A DNA stretch of 64,000 bases from Candidatus Trichofilum aggregatum (GTDB lineage: Bacteria > Chloroflexota > Anaerolineae > Promineifilales > Promineifilaceae), in the NCBI GenBank assembly GCA_016716885.1, contig JADJUV010000172.1, forward strand, positions 186,001 through 250,000. Reading direction: 5' to 3'. Positions 35,570 through 45,106 of the stretch are shown in pieces (positions within the stretch are counted from its first letter, which is position 1; each line of letters opens with the position of its first letter). The notes under the pieces are model-generated. The model was given only the letters and a program-made list of their open reading frames with translations. It was not told the origin of the DNA and did no database searches. The translations under genes were made by a program, and so were the position numbers.

Positions 35570-36067
35570 TTATATCAATCTGCTAAGCAACAAACCGAAA
35601 AGGTAAAGACCGACGCCAAACGCGGCATGGTTCATCAAACTCCGCAACCTTGCCTGGGTAGGATTTGGACTCTTTGCGGCCGCACATCCCAGCCCAAATG
35701 ATGGTTGCATGACGAAGAAAGGGGCCAAGACCGTGACGACACCGAAAAACATGGCCGGAAGCAGGGTTGGTTGCTGTAGCCACTCTTTCCCCATGCCGAG
35801 AACACATACGCTGGCGAACATGATCCCAACGGTGTAATGGGCCAGCCAGCCGACCGTACATTCCGCACGTTTGGGGGGAGAAGCGGCAATATGGGTGTGC
35901 CTGAACGTTCCTTCGGGCATGGAGAGAAGCCAACGCCCGACGAAACAGATATTGGACGGCGTAATCTTAAAGGCGTGTTTGAGAAACAGCCCCCAAAGAT
36001 CAAACGTGAGCGTGGCCCCAACTCCTATGAGGATGGCGCAAACGAAGAGAAACGTGAAATCATTCAT
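35570..36067 (-). CDS. DUF2938-family membrane protein
   Basis: A 165-residue protein with about four membrane helices: FLFVCAILIGVGATLTFDLW, YTVGIMFASVCVLGMG, LLPAMFFGVVTVLAPFFVMQ and a C-terminal AFGVGLYLFGLLLSRLI. The segments FVGRWLLSMPEGTFRHTHI and FVMQPSFGLGCAAAKSPNP match what I recall of the DUF2938 family. The function is unknown. It stands alone on the minus strand, separated from its neighbours by repeat-rich gaps. Confidence 0.78.
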   Translation of the reverse strand: MNDFTFLFVCAILIGVGATLTFDLWGLFLKHAFKITPSNICFVGRWLLSMPEGTFRHTHIAASPPKRAECTVGWLAHYTVGIMFASVCVLGMGKEWLQQPTLLPAMFFGVVTVLAPFFVMQPSFGLGCAAAKSPNPTQARLRSLMNHAAFGVGLYLFGLLLSRLI

Positions 36068-36168
36068 ATTTAATCCCTGATCCCTAACCTGGACAAGTTA
36101 GAACCAAAAAAAAGGAACACAGAGGGTCACAGAGAAGGCACAGAGATACACAGAGTTATAAAAACGGT

Positions 36169-36248
36169 CCTGGCTTTTCTCTGTGAACCTCTACGTTTCC
36201 TCTGTGAATCTCTGTGTAATCTCTTTCTTGCTAACTGGTCAAGAAGTT
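36169..36248. repeat. Dispersed CTCTGTGAATCTCTGTGTAA repeat, copy 2
   Basis: A longer version of the 26802-26862 copy with an extra CTCTGTGAACCTCTACGTTT segment, ending in the same CTAACTGGTCAAGAAGTT. Just beside it, 36117-36155 contains ACACAGAGGGTCACAGAGAA and related words, the inverted form, so the whole gap is a large imperfect palindrome. Confidence 0.65.
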
Positions 36249-36251
36249 TAC

Positions 36252-36500
36252 TCATAAGGTATTAAACACAGCATTGATGGAAAGCAATGGCAAACCCAGG
36301 TCGCGCACTTTCTTGAGCAAGCCGTGCAGTGCGGCCTGATCGACGATGGGGCCAGTCAACAGTGTGTTGCCATCTTCTTCCGGCAGGATAGTCATCCCCT
36401 CAAACCAGTCCAGCCACGGCTGAGCCAGGTGGCCTTTGATCCTGATTTGATAGATCGTCGGCTGGGGATTATCCGGTTCAGCCCGAGATTCATTGACCAT
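36252..36500 (-). CDS. Small conserved protein of unknown function
   Basis: An 82-residue protein. The start at 36500 is chosen because its ATG overlaps the end of the MDR gene by 11 bp and the sequence becomes protein-like from there. Blocks YQIRIKGHLAQPWLDWFEGM and GPIVDQAALHGLLKKVRDLG match a small family I know from other bacteria, often beside oxidoreductases or regulators, without a known function. The overlap indicates translational coupling to the MDR enzyme. Confidence 0.7.
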   Translation of the reverse strand: MVNESRAEPDNPQPTIYQIRIKGHLAQPWLDWFEGMTILPEEDGNTLLTGPIVDQAALHGLLKKVRDLGLPLLSINAVFNTL

Positions 36501-37416
36501 TAGGGTGTCCCACCGTGATAACCACGTTCCCCCGTTTGTGCCCTGCGTCCACATACCGGTGCGCCTCGGCGATTTGTTCCAGGGCATAACGCCGGTCAAT
36601 GACCACCTTGAGCTTGCCCGTTTCAAGCAGTCCTTTGATGAAGAGCAGGTTTTCCCGGTTCTCTTTTGAATCCATCCGCGCCATTGTTATGAAGGTTCCG
36701 TTTGGCGTGAGCATTTTGGCGGCTGTTGCTTTCGACAATTTTGCCACCGTGTCAAAGATGGCGTCATATCGTTCTTCTCTGGATGAAAGATCCTCTTTGC
36801 TGTAATCAATGACATGATCAGCCCCCAGAGATTTCACCATGTCCAGGTTGGCGGTACTGCAAACCCCGGTCACTTCGGCCCCAAAATAGTTTGCCAATTG
36901 GATGGCATACGTGCCCACACTTCCCGAAGCACCGTAGATGAGGACCTTTTGGCCGCGCTGGATGTTTCCCTTCTTCAGCAGACGTAGGGCAGTTGTGGCA
37001 CCGATGGGGATCGCGGCCGCTTCCTCATACGTCAGGTTGGCTGGTTTGAGGGCTATCATGGCCTGTTCCGGCAGGCATTTATACGCGGCATGACCGCCAA
37101 AATTCTCCGTGAGGGTGGAGGCAAATACCTGGTCGCCTACCTTGAAGCGGGTCACGTTTTTGCCGATGGCTTCCACTTCACCGGCGAGTTCCATGCCATA
37201 GATCGGCTGTTTGGGTTTGGTAATGCCCAGGGCGATCCGGGCGGGGATCCAGAGCAGGGGCGGAACGGTAAAACTTCGCATTCTTGAATCACCGGCGGTG
37301 ACGGTTGTGGCGTGAACTTTGATCAAGATTTCATGGTCTTTCGGGGTCGGTTTGGCGACTTCTTTGAGTTGCAGGACTTCAGGTGTGCCGTATTGGCTGG
37401 CTACAATTGCTTTCAT
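36490..37416 (-). CDS. Quinone-reductase-like MDR oxidoreductase
   Basis: A 308-residue medium-chain dehydrogenase/reductase without the catalytic zinc site, resembling quinone oxidoreductases. The start at 37416 (MKAIVASQYGTPEVLQLKE) has AAGGAG 9 bases upstream; the longer frame reads through repeats. The proton-relay and substrate block GMELAGEVEAIGKNVTRFKV lies near residue 77 and the NADP-binding motif KVLIYGASGSVGTYAIQLA near residue 143. It probably reduces a quinone or enone with NADPH. It is coupled to the 82-residue protein and preceded by a GAGTTCC repeat gap. Confidence 0.86.
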   Translation of the reverse strand: MKAIVASQYGTPEVLQLKEVAKPTPKDHEILIKVHATTVTAGDSRMRSFTVPPLLWIPARIALGITKPKQPIYGMELAGEVEAIGKNVTRFKVGDQVFASTLTENFGGHAAYKCLPEQAMIALKPANLTYEEAAAIPIGATTALRLLKKGNIQRGQKVLIYGASGSVGTYAIQLANYFGAEVTGVCSTANLDMVKSLGADHVIDYSKEDLSSREERYDAIFDTVAKLSKATAAKMLTPNGTFITMARMDSKENRENLLFIKGLLETGKLKVVIDRRYALEQIAEAHRYVDAGHKRGNVVITVGHPNGQ

Positions 37417-37434
37417 TTCAAAATTCTCCTTGGA

Positions 37435-37505
37435 AAGTGAGTTTAAGAGTTTGCGAGTGGCGAGTTTGCGAGTTCCCAGAGTTCCTAGAGTTCCTCTGAG
37501 TTCCT
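37435..37505. repeat. Intergenic GAGTTTGCGAGT/GAGTTCCTAGAG repeats
   Basis: Short direct repeats GAGTTTGCGAGTGGCGAGTT and GAGTTCCTAGAGTTCCTCTG fill the gap between the DUF2306 and MDR genes. The units match those at 10.2 kb, and their complements those at 1.4 kb. Confidence 0.7.
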
Positions 37506-37527
37506 CATTCAATAGAGGCTGTATTCA

Positions 37528-38241
37528 TTACTGAGCGGAAACAACGGCAGATGCTGTGTTGGGTCGAGGGGCTGGCCGCTGGCGGATGATCCATTCGGCT
37601 ATGGCGAGGTTGATGACCCAGGCTGCCCCCATCAGGAGCGCATTGCCCAACTCATTCGGTGGACCGGCGATCATCTCCCCGATCATCCCGGTCAGCACCT
37701 GCGTGCCCGCACCGAGTCCAATGGCGTAAGCCCGCATCATCCAGGCCTGGTGTTGCCGGATGTCTCGCCGCCGGATGGTGATGTATCCCAGGATAATCGA
37801 GACGACCATACCTGCTCCGAACAAGAGGCGCAGGACAAAAAGCAGATCGCTGGCTCCTTCCGGGCGGGGATAAAAGAGGGTCATCCAAATCCCGGAAAGC
37901 CCCACCAGCAGGCCGCAGGGAACCAGGAGCCGCCCGGCGTTACGGTGCCACCCCAGCCCGCGCCGCCAGAGTCGGCTCACGAACTGAAACGCGCCCAGGA
38001 TGGCATACCCACCCGCCCCCACGATGTGCAGAATGACGGGCAGAGGTGAGGCAAAAAATCGGGCGTTGGCGGGGGTGATTTCTGCTCCGCTAGCCAGTTC
38101 GTTCAGGCGGAGGGCACCGAATATGAGCGGAATGGCACTGAGCAGGATCAAGGCGACAGGCACGAGCCAACTTGCCCATGCTTTTTTTGCCTGCCTTTTG
38201 GTTGGCTGAGATTGACCATTGGTGTAGACATTCGCTTTCAT
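37528..38241 (-). CDS. DUF2306-family membrane protein
   Basis: A 237-residue protein with about six to seven membrane helices, including WLVPVALILLSAIPLIFGAL, LFVLRLLFGAGMVVSIILGY and AYAIGLGAGTQVLTGMIGEM. The GWHRNAGRL block near residue 99 and RQHQAWMMRAYAIGLGAG near residue 162 carry the conserved His and Trp residues of the DUF2306 family. The function is unknown. It lies upstream of the MDR gene in the same direction. Confidence 0.8.
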   Translation of the reverse strand: MKANVYTNGQSQPTKRQAKKAWASWLVPVALILLSAIPLIFGALRLNELASGAEITPANARFFASPLPVILHIVGAGGYAILGAFQFVSRLWRRGLGWHRNAGRLLVPCGLLVGLSGIWMTLFYPRPEGASDLLFVLRLLFGAGMVVSIILGYITIRRRDIRQHQAWMMRAYAIGLGAGTQVLTGMIGEMIAGPPNELGNALLMGAAWVINLAIAEWIIRQRPAPRPNTASAVVSAQ

Positions 38242-38254
38242 TTTTAACTCCTGT

Positions 38255-38325
38255 GAAAATAGGTTTCAAGTTCCAGGTTTCAGGTTTCAAGTTCCTCTGA
38301 GTTCCGACGAGTTCCCGGCATTTTC
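38255..38325. repeat. Intergenic GTTTCAAGTTCCAGGTTTCA repeats
   Basis: Begins GAAAATAGGTTTCAAG exactly as at 10050, continues with GTTTCAGGTTTCAAGTTCC and GAGTTCCGACGAGTTCC, and ends in an ATTTTCATTCC that mirrors the start. The shared layout shows that these gaps are copies of a composite repeat. Confidence 0.72.
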
Positions 38326-38452
38326 ATTCCTCTTGGCCGTAGGTCCCAGGGCACCCTCTGGTGGTTTGCTTGCAGATACTATAAAACTAAATGTGGGGAG
38401 AGGTCTTCCCCAGATGTGGGGATTTGTGTGGGGATGTGATCCAAGATCACAA

Positions 38453-38487
38453 ACGCCCCGCCAGCATTTTGTTATCTGGCGGGGCGT
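38453..38487 (-). terminator. Hairpin downstream of the LuxR regulator
   Basis: ACGCCCCGCCAG and CTGGCGGGGCGT form a perfect 12-bp stem around an 11-base loop, about 37 bp beyond the 3' end of the leftward regulator gene. It is placed to terminate that transcript, although only a short T-rich stretch follows on the minus strand. Confidence 0.5.
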
Positions 38488-38523
38488 GGGGAAAGCCGTG
38501 TTTGCAGGATGGGGTTATTGTGG

Positions 38524-41234
38524 CTAAATCAAACCCAGTTCGATGGCTCGTTTGACGGCTGTGCGGCGGCTGTTGACGTTGAGTTTGGTGTAGATGCCTT
38601 TGGTGTGGGTGCGAACGGTGCTCAAGGCGATCACGAGTGCGTCAGCGATTTCTGGCCCGGACAGGTCCGTTTGGAACAGGCGCAGGATTTCCAGTTCGCG
38701 CTGGCTGAGTGGCTCGATGAGGGGAGATGGGGTGGGTGCAGGTGTAACCCGCTCGCTTCGGGCTGGTTCATGCCCCACTATCTTTGCCAATATAACCTGG
38801 CATGATCCCCCGCGCGGCCGCGGCCTGAAGCAGTTCCCTCATAGTCACGCCCTCGTCCAGAAACACACGAACATACCCTTCTGGCTCGGCCAACTTCAAA
38901 GCCCGTTCCAAGGGGGCGAGGGCTATGCGCGTGTCACCGCTCATCTGGTAAGCCACTGCCTGGAGCACCAGAATTTCGATCACACTCCCCATTCGTCCCC
39001 CTTCTGCGGCGGCTTTCAGGAGACGCTCCAGGAGTCCCAGAGCCTCAAGGAGTGTGTTATCACCCTGATCAAACTGATAACGGGCCAGAAGCAGTCGCGC
39101 CAGGGTGATAAGCTCAAACTCACGCAGATAACTGGGGGGTTCCTCGACAGATAGCTTCCGCTCGCGTACCCAGGCCAACGCCTCGTCCAACCGCCCCTGG
39201 GTGATCCACAGCCGTACTTTCAAAGCCCGGATCGGGCGAACATTGGGCGAGAAATCCCCTTCATAATGACGTTCTGCCTCATCGAGCAGGTCTAGCGCAC
39301 CATCCACATCGCCCTGGGCAGCGCGGATGCGGGCCAAAGCCACGCGCCAACGATGTGGGTTTTTCCGTAAACCATTGAGATCACCCAGTTCTTTGCTTTG
39401 CAGAAGATGCTGGGTGGCGGTCGTTAAATCGTTACGCTCATAGTAGAGTTCGCTGATGCCGACGTGCATATCGGCCGCGCCGCGCAAAGGGTGGAACACC
39501 CGGCTTTGTCGCCAGTTGTAAGCCGTGCTCGTAGGTGTTCATGGCTTCGCGCAGACGCCCTTGGGTAATCCGTATATCTGCCAGCGTGACCGCTCCCCCA
39601 ATCACGTCAGCGATGAACCCGACCCTCTGCAAACAGGCCATCCCCTCAGCAAACATTTGGTACGCCGTTTCGAGATCGCCGTCTGTCCAGTAAGCAAGCC
39701 CCAGGAGGGCCGCGGCCGCGCCGTGTAGCATGTTGTCATCTGCCCCAACGAGTTCGAGCAACTGCCGGGCGTATTTCATCGTACCCGCCACATCGCCGTG
39801 AACCTGGGCTATTCCGGCACGGTACAGGGTAACTAAGCTGGGCAACTGCCGGAACTCCTCTTCGTCTACGAAAATGGGTTGCTCGTGCCCGGCGGTGGGC
39901 ATGTCCAGCCACCGTTCGGCATCCCGCAGGCGAGCCTCAACCCCCTGAAGTTGACCATTTTGTAACAACGTGCCCGCGTAATGAACGCTCAGCACAGGCC
40001 GGAGCAAAAATAATTGTTCAGGCAGGGCCTGGAGCCAGGCCAGGAGCGTGGTTTCCTGTCGGGTGCGGCGCATTTCGGGGACAGCCCGTTCGATCAAGTT
40101 GGCGACGCGCTCGAAATCCGCTCCTGCCAGCGCGTGATGGATGGCCTCAGGGAGCGCCCCGTTTTCCTCGTACCAGCCGCTGGCCCGCCGGTGCAGTACC
40201 GCGACTTGCCCAGGCTGTTCTGCCTTCAGGTGCATTTGGAGAACATCGGCAAAGAGGTGGTGATAACGATACCAGTGTCGCCGGTCGTCCAGGGGAATGA
40301 GAAAGAAGTTACCACGTTGTAAGGTATCTAATCTTGATTGACCGCCTGGTTGGCCGGTAACACTATCGCATAGTGAACCAGTTAGGCGCTCCAGAATGGA
40401 TGTCTGAAGAAGAAAGGTGCGTATTGGCTCAGGCTGGTGATGGAGTACTTCTTCGACGAGGTAGTCAACAATATAGCGATGATCGCCCGCGAACGCCCGG
40501 ATGAATCCAGGTGCATCCGGGTTTCCTTTCAGGGAAAGGGCAGCGAGTTGTAGACCGGCAATCCAACCTTCGGTGCGGGTTTCCAAAGCGGTCACCTCGG
40601 CCACGGAGAGGTTCAGGGCCATCATCTGGTTGAGAAATTCGGTGGCTTCCTCTGGGGAAAACCGTAAGTCGGCGGCGCGTAGTTCGGTGAGTTGACCGCG
40701 GCCGCGTAACCGGGGCAGGGGCAGAGCCGGGTCTTCACGGGTGGTGATGACGAGGTGCATCTGGGGAGGCAGGTATTCAACCAAAAAGGTGAGCACATCG
40801 TCAACCGCTTTGGTATCTATGGCGTGGTAGTCATCCAGGACAAGGATGAAAGGGTTAGGAATCGCTGTGATTTCATTGAGCAGGGCGGTGAGGATCATCT
40901 CGATAGGAGACGGTTGCGGGGATTGAAGTATGTCCAATATCTCTGCCCCGATATTCGGGGCGATTTTTTGTAGGGCAGTGATGAGATAGATCAAGAAGCG
41001 GGCCGGGGTATTGTCGTTTTCATCCAGCGATAACCAGGCGGTGGCGCGGCCGCAACTGGAAAGCCATTCGCTGGCAAGTGTGCTTTTGCCGAAACCTGCG
41101 GGGGCAGAAATCAGCGTTAGTTTGCGGCCGCGGGTGAGTCCTTCGTTGAGCCGGTGGATCAGGCGAAGACGGGCTACTCCTTCGGGCGGTTGGGGAGGGA
41201 GATAGAGTTTGGTGGCTAGAATCGGGATAGCCAT
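38524..41234 (-). pseudogene. LAL/MalT-type LuxR-family regulator, split by two frameshifts
   Basis: Three consecutive frames read as one regulator of about 902 residues. From 41234: N-terminal ATPase with Walker A LISAPAGFGKSTLASEW near residue 45 and Walker B PFILVLDDYH. Then tetratricopeptide-like repeats, continuing in the second frame (39499-38768) with GAADMHVGISELYYERNDL. Finally, in the third frame, the LuxR helix-turn-helix (LSQRELEILRLFQTDLSGPE, then LSTVRTHTKGIYTKLNVNSR). The breaks lie near 39500 and 38783; each is explained by one extra base, and removing both gives 903 whole codons. Members sense a ligand or partner and activate nearby promoters. It is either a recent pseudogene or a consensus with two errors. 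Confidence 0.78.
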
Positions 41235-41626
41235 TGATCCATTATATAACATCTGCCTGAACTCCAGGCATGGTTTTGTTTTATTGTGTGGCCAATGAAG
41301 GAAGAGGGTGCGCATGCCATCACAATCGCCAACCCGCAGACCGGCAACATAAAGGGGCGGGGAACGGACAGAATGGTAGGGTGGCGGGGCGGTTTGCGAC
41401 ACGGGTTACCTGCAAACATAATTCACGGCTGGACAGTCGCCCCTGTCGTTGGGAAATAATGTCTATTCCGTCATTCGAGGCGAGCCGTTTGCTTGTATAA
41501 TGCGGTAGATTGATAGCTGGGAAAATATTTAAGCTGTATAAAGCGCGATTTTGTTACCCATCTTGCCTTCACCCTCGCCTGTAACAGTCTAACCTGGACA
41601 ATGTAAAACCCAAAGGAGACCTGGCC
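41235..41626. other. Divergent intergenic region
   Basis: These 392 bases separate the leftward regulator from the rightward secreted-protein gene. The part from about 41350 to 41445 (GGGGAACGGACAGAATGGT, then CGGGTTACCTGCAAACATAA) resembles 51855-51990, so it is another dispersed repeat. The rest carries a possible promoter near 41496 and the AAAGGAG ribosome site before 41627. I see no gene. Confidence 0.6.
41496..41501 (+). promoter_or_regulatory. Possible -10 element
   Basis: TATAAT occurs 126 bp upstream of the secreted-protein ATG in the divergent gap. No good -35 box is found at the normal spacing (ATTCGA occupies it), so this is a weak prediction resting on the perfect -10 hexamer only. 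Confidence 0.3.
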
Positions 41627-44600
41627 ATGAAGCACCGTATTCGGACGTTATTTTTAACCCTCGTGCCCCTCTGTTTATTATTGATCCTGTTGCAGATGCA
41701 GTTGAGCCACACAGCCACTGCCTCACCCTCACTCGCCGACACCCCCCCCGATGGGACAGCCATCATCTTGAACGCCAACCATAACCAAACAGCCCGACTT
41801 ACTTATGAAAATGAAGCGGTTTTTGGCCCTCAATGTGTGACCGGTAATGGTGATCCCTTCTCACCGGTCAACAGTGTTTTCCGCCCCCCAAACTATTACA
41901 CCAACCCTCAATATTCCAGCGATTATTACAGCTATCGCTACCGTATAGACATTCCGGCGGATTACAGCTATGACGTGGTGCGGGTAGAACTGTTCGACCC
42001 CGACAGCTACAACCATTCCCCAGGTCTGGTTGATTTTGACACAACCACTTACGTCATTTCCCATTCCATCCCTTATGGCAACCCGCCAACCCACACGGCT
42101 CAATGTTTAACTTATGAACGTTATCGTTATGAGTCTTGTATCTTCAATACAGGAGAGAGTTCAAGCCTTAACCCGCTCTGGTTTGTGCGGGTAGATGAAA
42201 TACGAACTGGCAATGGTAGTGGCACCAGTTGCGGCGCACCTCAAGGCAATGCTTACAACAACGGCCATCCCACCCAAACGGCCTTTGATCTCTATTATTA
42301 CGGCCAGACCATCACCAACACCACCCAAATGATCCCGCTAGCGAACTACATGGGGCGGATGGATAACGCTCATGATACGGATTTGCGTTGGGTGTCGCCG
42401 GTGGGAGCACAGTCGTATGATCAGCCCATGTTTGTGCCCGCTAACTCCGGCACATTTGAGGTGAATTTGAGTACCATTCCTGATATTGTGGTTGATCCTA
42501 CCAGCGGAACTCGCTCCCTGTATCTGGATGTGACGACGTTGGCGGGGGCATCCGAAAATGGGTTTGAGATTTGGGCTGGGCCACCTGTTTATACCGGGGC
42601 GCAGGGGACAATCAGTAATGGTTGTTTCACCAACACACCAGGGCAGATTGCCGGTGTACCCAGTCAGGTCAATAAACGTAATTTACACATCGTCAATTGC
42701 GGCTCCAGTTCCCAGCAATCGGCTGGCGTTATGGTAAATGCCCTGGATTACGCCCCAACAAATGCCAATACCGGCTCTTCTGGAGTCGTGATGCCGCTCA
42801 CTTACCTCGGCCCAGAGTATGCCGGACAGTCTATTTATGTGACTATGTTCGATAGCGACGCCGGTTCACGCCCGCCGGTCGTTTTTTATTTTGACACCCT
42901 GGCGTTCAACTTACTCAATCCGCTTCCCGCACCCCCTGCCAACCCGGTGAACGCGAGCCTCACCGATTATTATCGTGCTTTTGCCGTGAACAATACGCTC
43001 ACGGTTGATCCTGACCTGGAACCGGGGCAAACACGTAATTGTTATCCCGGCAATTGCCAAAATTATTGGGTCACACCTTCGTATCGCATTGATATTCCTA
43101 CCCTGTCCCCGGATTGTGTGGACATGCAGACGACGCCCTTACTCTGCACCCCGTTTTATGGGGGTACATTGATGGTTCGGTACAATCCCGGCGTACATGA
43201 CACTTATGCCTGGCATGTGGATGTGCCCGAAGTTGCCCCACCCAATCGTGCTTTGGGTTGTACTGATGTATTCCCCGTGGCGGTAGATTATGGAACACGC
43301 TCAGTCACAGCGGCTGTATATCAAACGGTGCTAAATAGTTCCCAGTATCCGGTAACACCACCTACTTATGCCAGCCTGGTGGCCGCAGGGCATACACCCA
43401 ATCATCCATTGTCTAATCAAGCACAACCAGGGGATGCCTTTCTCTTTCAGGGTCAGGGTACAGACTTTTTGAACTTTGGCTGGTTGCTGTGGGACAGTGT
43501 GAATCAACCCAATACGGGGGCAACGTTGGCAGATAGTTTGACCTGGACTGGGGATAGTTATTTGTACCATGAGCCAACGGATCCAACGGATACGTCATTT
43601 CATCAATATGATTGGGTGGCGTTGAATAGTAGTTTAGACAGTGGAACCGCGGCCGCAAATCCTCTGGCTGGACATATTGACCGCGGCCGCACCTTACGTC
43701 TGATTGTGCAACGAGGGGCCGGTCCCGGGGGTGTTCAAATTGAGCAAATGGCTAATTTCCGTGTTTTGGCCTATCGCCTCGACGCTGCTGAGAATGAACG
43801 TTGGCTACTCTTGCAATTTGTCAATTATGTAACGAGCTGTGGTCAGCTTGTGCCATCACAAATCAGCTTCGCGGCCGCGCCCCCCATCACCAGTGAAAAT
43901 ATCAGCAGTGGGGTGTTCTCTGTCACAGTGCAACTGGCTCCCGCCTATGGCATCACCGTTACCACGGCTTACTCTAGCACGGATGGTACGGCCCTTGCCG
44001 GGCAAGATTATTTGCCGGTACAGGGAGTCATTACCTTCACCGCAGGTATGACCCAAACCGTCATCCCGGTTCCCATTCTCAATGACACTCTGGCCGAAGG
44101 TCACGAATGGTTCAATCTTACCCTGTCTAATCCGGTAAATGGCACTCTTGCTGGCCCTAACCCGGCGCAAATCATCATTGCTGACGACGAGTGTCTGTAC
44201 AGTTTGTATGTTATGCCGGGACGGATTGAGGCGGAAGATTTCACCTGTGGCGGCGAAGGGGTAGCCTATCACGACACCACCCCGCCCAATAATGGTAACT
44301 CTACCTACCGCCTGCTGGAAAGTGTGGACGTGTGGGACAACGCGGCCGCGTCTCACACCCATTATGTCGGTGGCACAACAGCCGGGAGTGGCTGGTTTAC
44401 ACGGTCGAGATCACGGCAACGGGAACATACGATTTGTGGGTCGCGGCCGCATCTAGCCAGTCTGGTAGCTGTTTCCAGGTAGAGATTGACGGGAACGATG
44501 TGACGGGGCAGATGGCGGTGCCGGTGACAGGGGGTGTGTTTGCGGAGGTTGCGGCCGCGAGTGGTCTCACCCTCACGGCTGGAACCCACCAGATACGCCT

Positions 44601-44691
44601 CGCCATCCCCTGTGGCGGGGCCAACTTTGATTACCTGGCCCTGACGCTTACCCTACCGGATGAGGTGTATCTACCGTTTATGCGGAAATGA
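41627..44691 (+). CDS. Large secreted protein with Calx-beta and CBM6 domains, frameshifted near 44385
   Basis: About 1021 residues if one base is restored. The signal peptide is residues 1-33 (TLFLTLVPLCLLLILLQMQL). A long N-terminal region of unknown fold contains paired Cys and many Tyr/Asn. A Calx-beta domain follows near residues 750-855 (STDGTALAGQDYLPVQGVIT, FTAGMTQTVIPVPILNDTLA). The C-terminus is CBM6-like: it begins RIEAEDFTCGGEGVAYHDT and should continue GEWLVYTV, but the frame breaks at GCCGGGAGTGG (44381-44390), where one missing G restores EWLVYTVEITATGTYDLWVA. It ends DEVYLPFMRK. It probably binds carbohydrate at the cell surface. AAAGGAG precedes the ATG. Confidence 0.74.
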
Positions 44692-45106
44692 ACCTGGTCG
44701 CGGCCGCGTTTGTCATCCTATGTGCGTTATGCCAACGGAGCGTTTGGCCTTGAGCATTACGGCCCATTGCAGATTGCTGGGCCAAACGTCACTTTAGGGA
44801 ACGGCGGAATGCGGCCGCGTGCCCGAGGCACACTCCGCAACAGGTTTCTCCAGCGACTCTTTTACCACCAGGCGAAACCTGGCTGGCCTGGGGTTTGGTT
44901 ACATGGCTCGAAGGGGCGTGGTGGTGATGCGGGTGATAGTTGACCCCAATCGCCATAAACCCCTGCCTTTTTTAACCGCTGTTCAAAACAAAAATATCCT
45001 GGCGCGGCCGCGATCTATCGGGGCGTGTGACGTCATCATGACCATCATTTGATTCTATCCCCGATAAATGTCACTGGCATAGGTGATATTGGTCACTCCA
45101 AATTAG
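44692..45106. other. Non-coding gap with three GCGGCCGC sites
   Basis: 415 bases between the secreted protein and hemH. Frames here do not resemble proteins. Three GCGGCCGC sites (44700, 44811, 45004) make it the densest non-coding stretch for this palindrome. I see no terminator hairpin or riboswitch. Confidence 0.55.

Noticed and set aside
44710..45052. Two overlapping plus-strand frames between the CBM6 protein and hemH
   Set aside because: No ribosome sites and no protein-like composition; they exist because of GC-rich palindromes.
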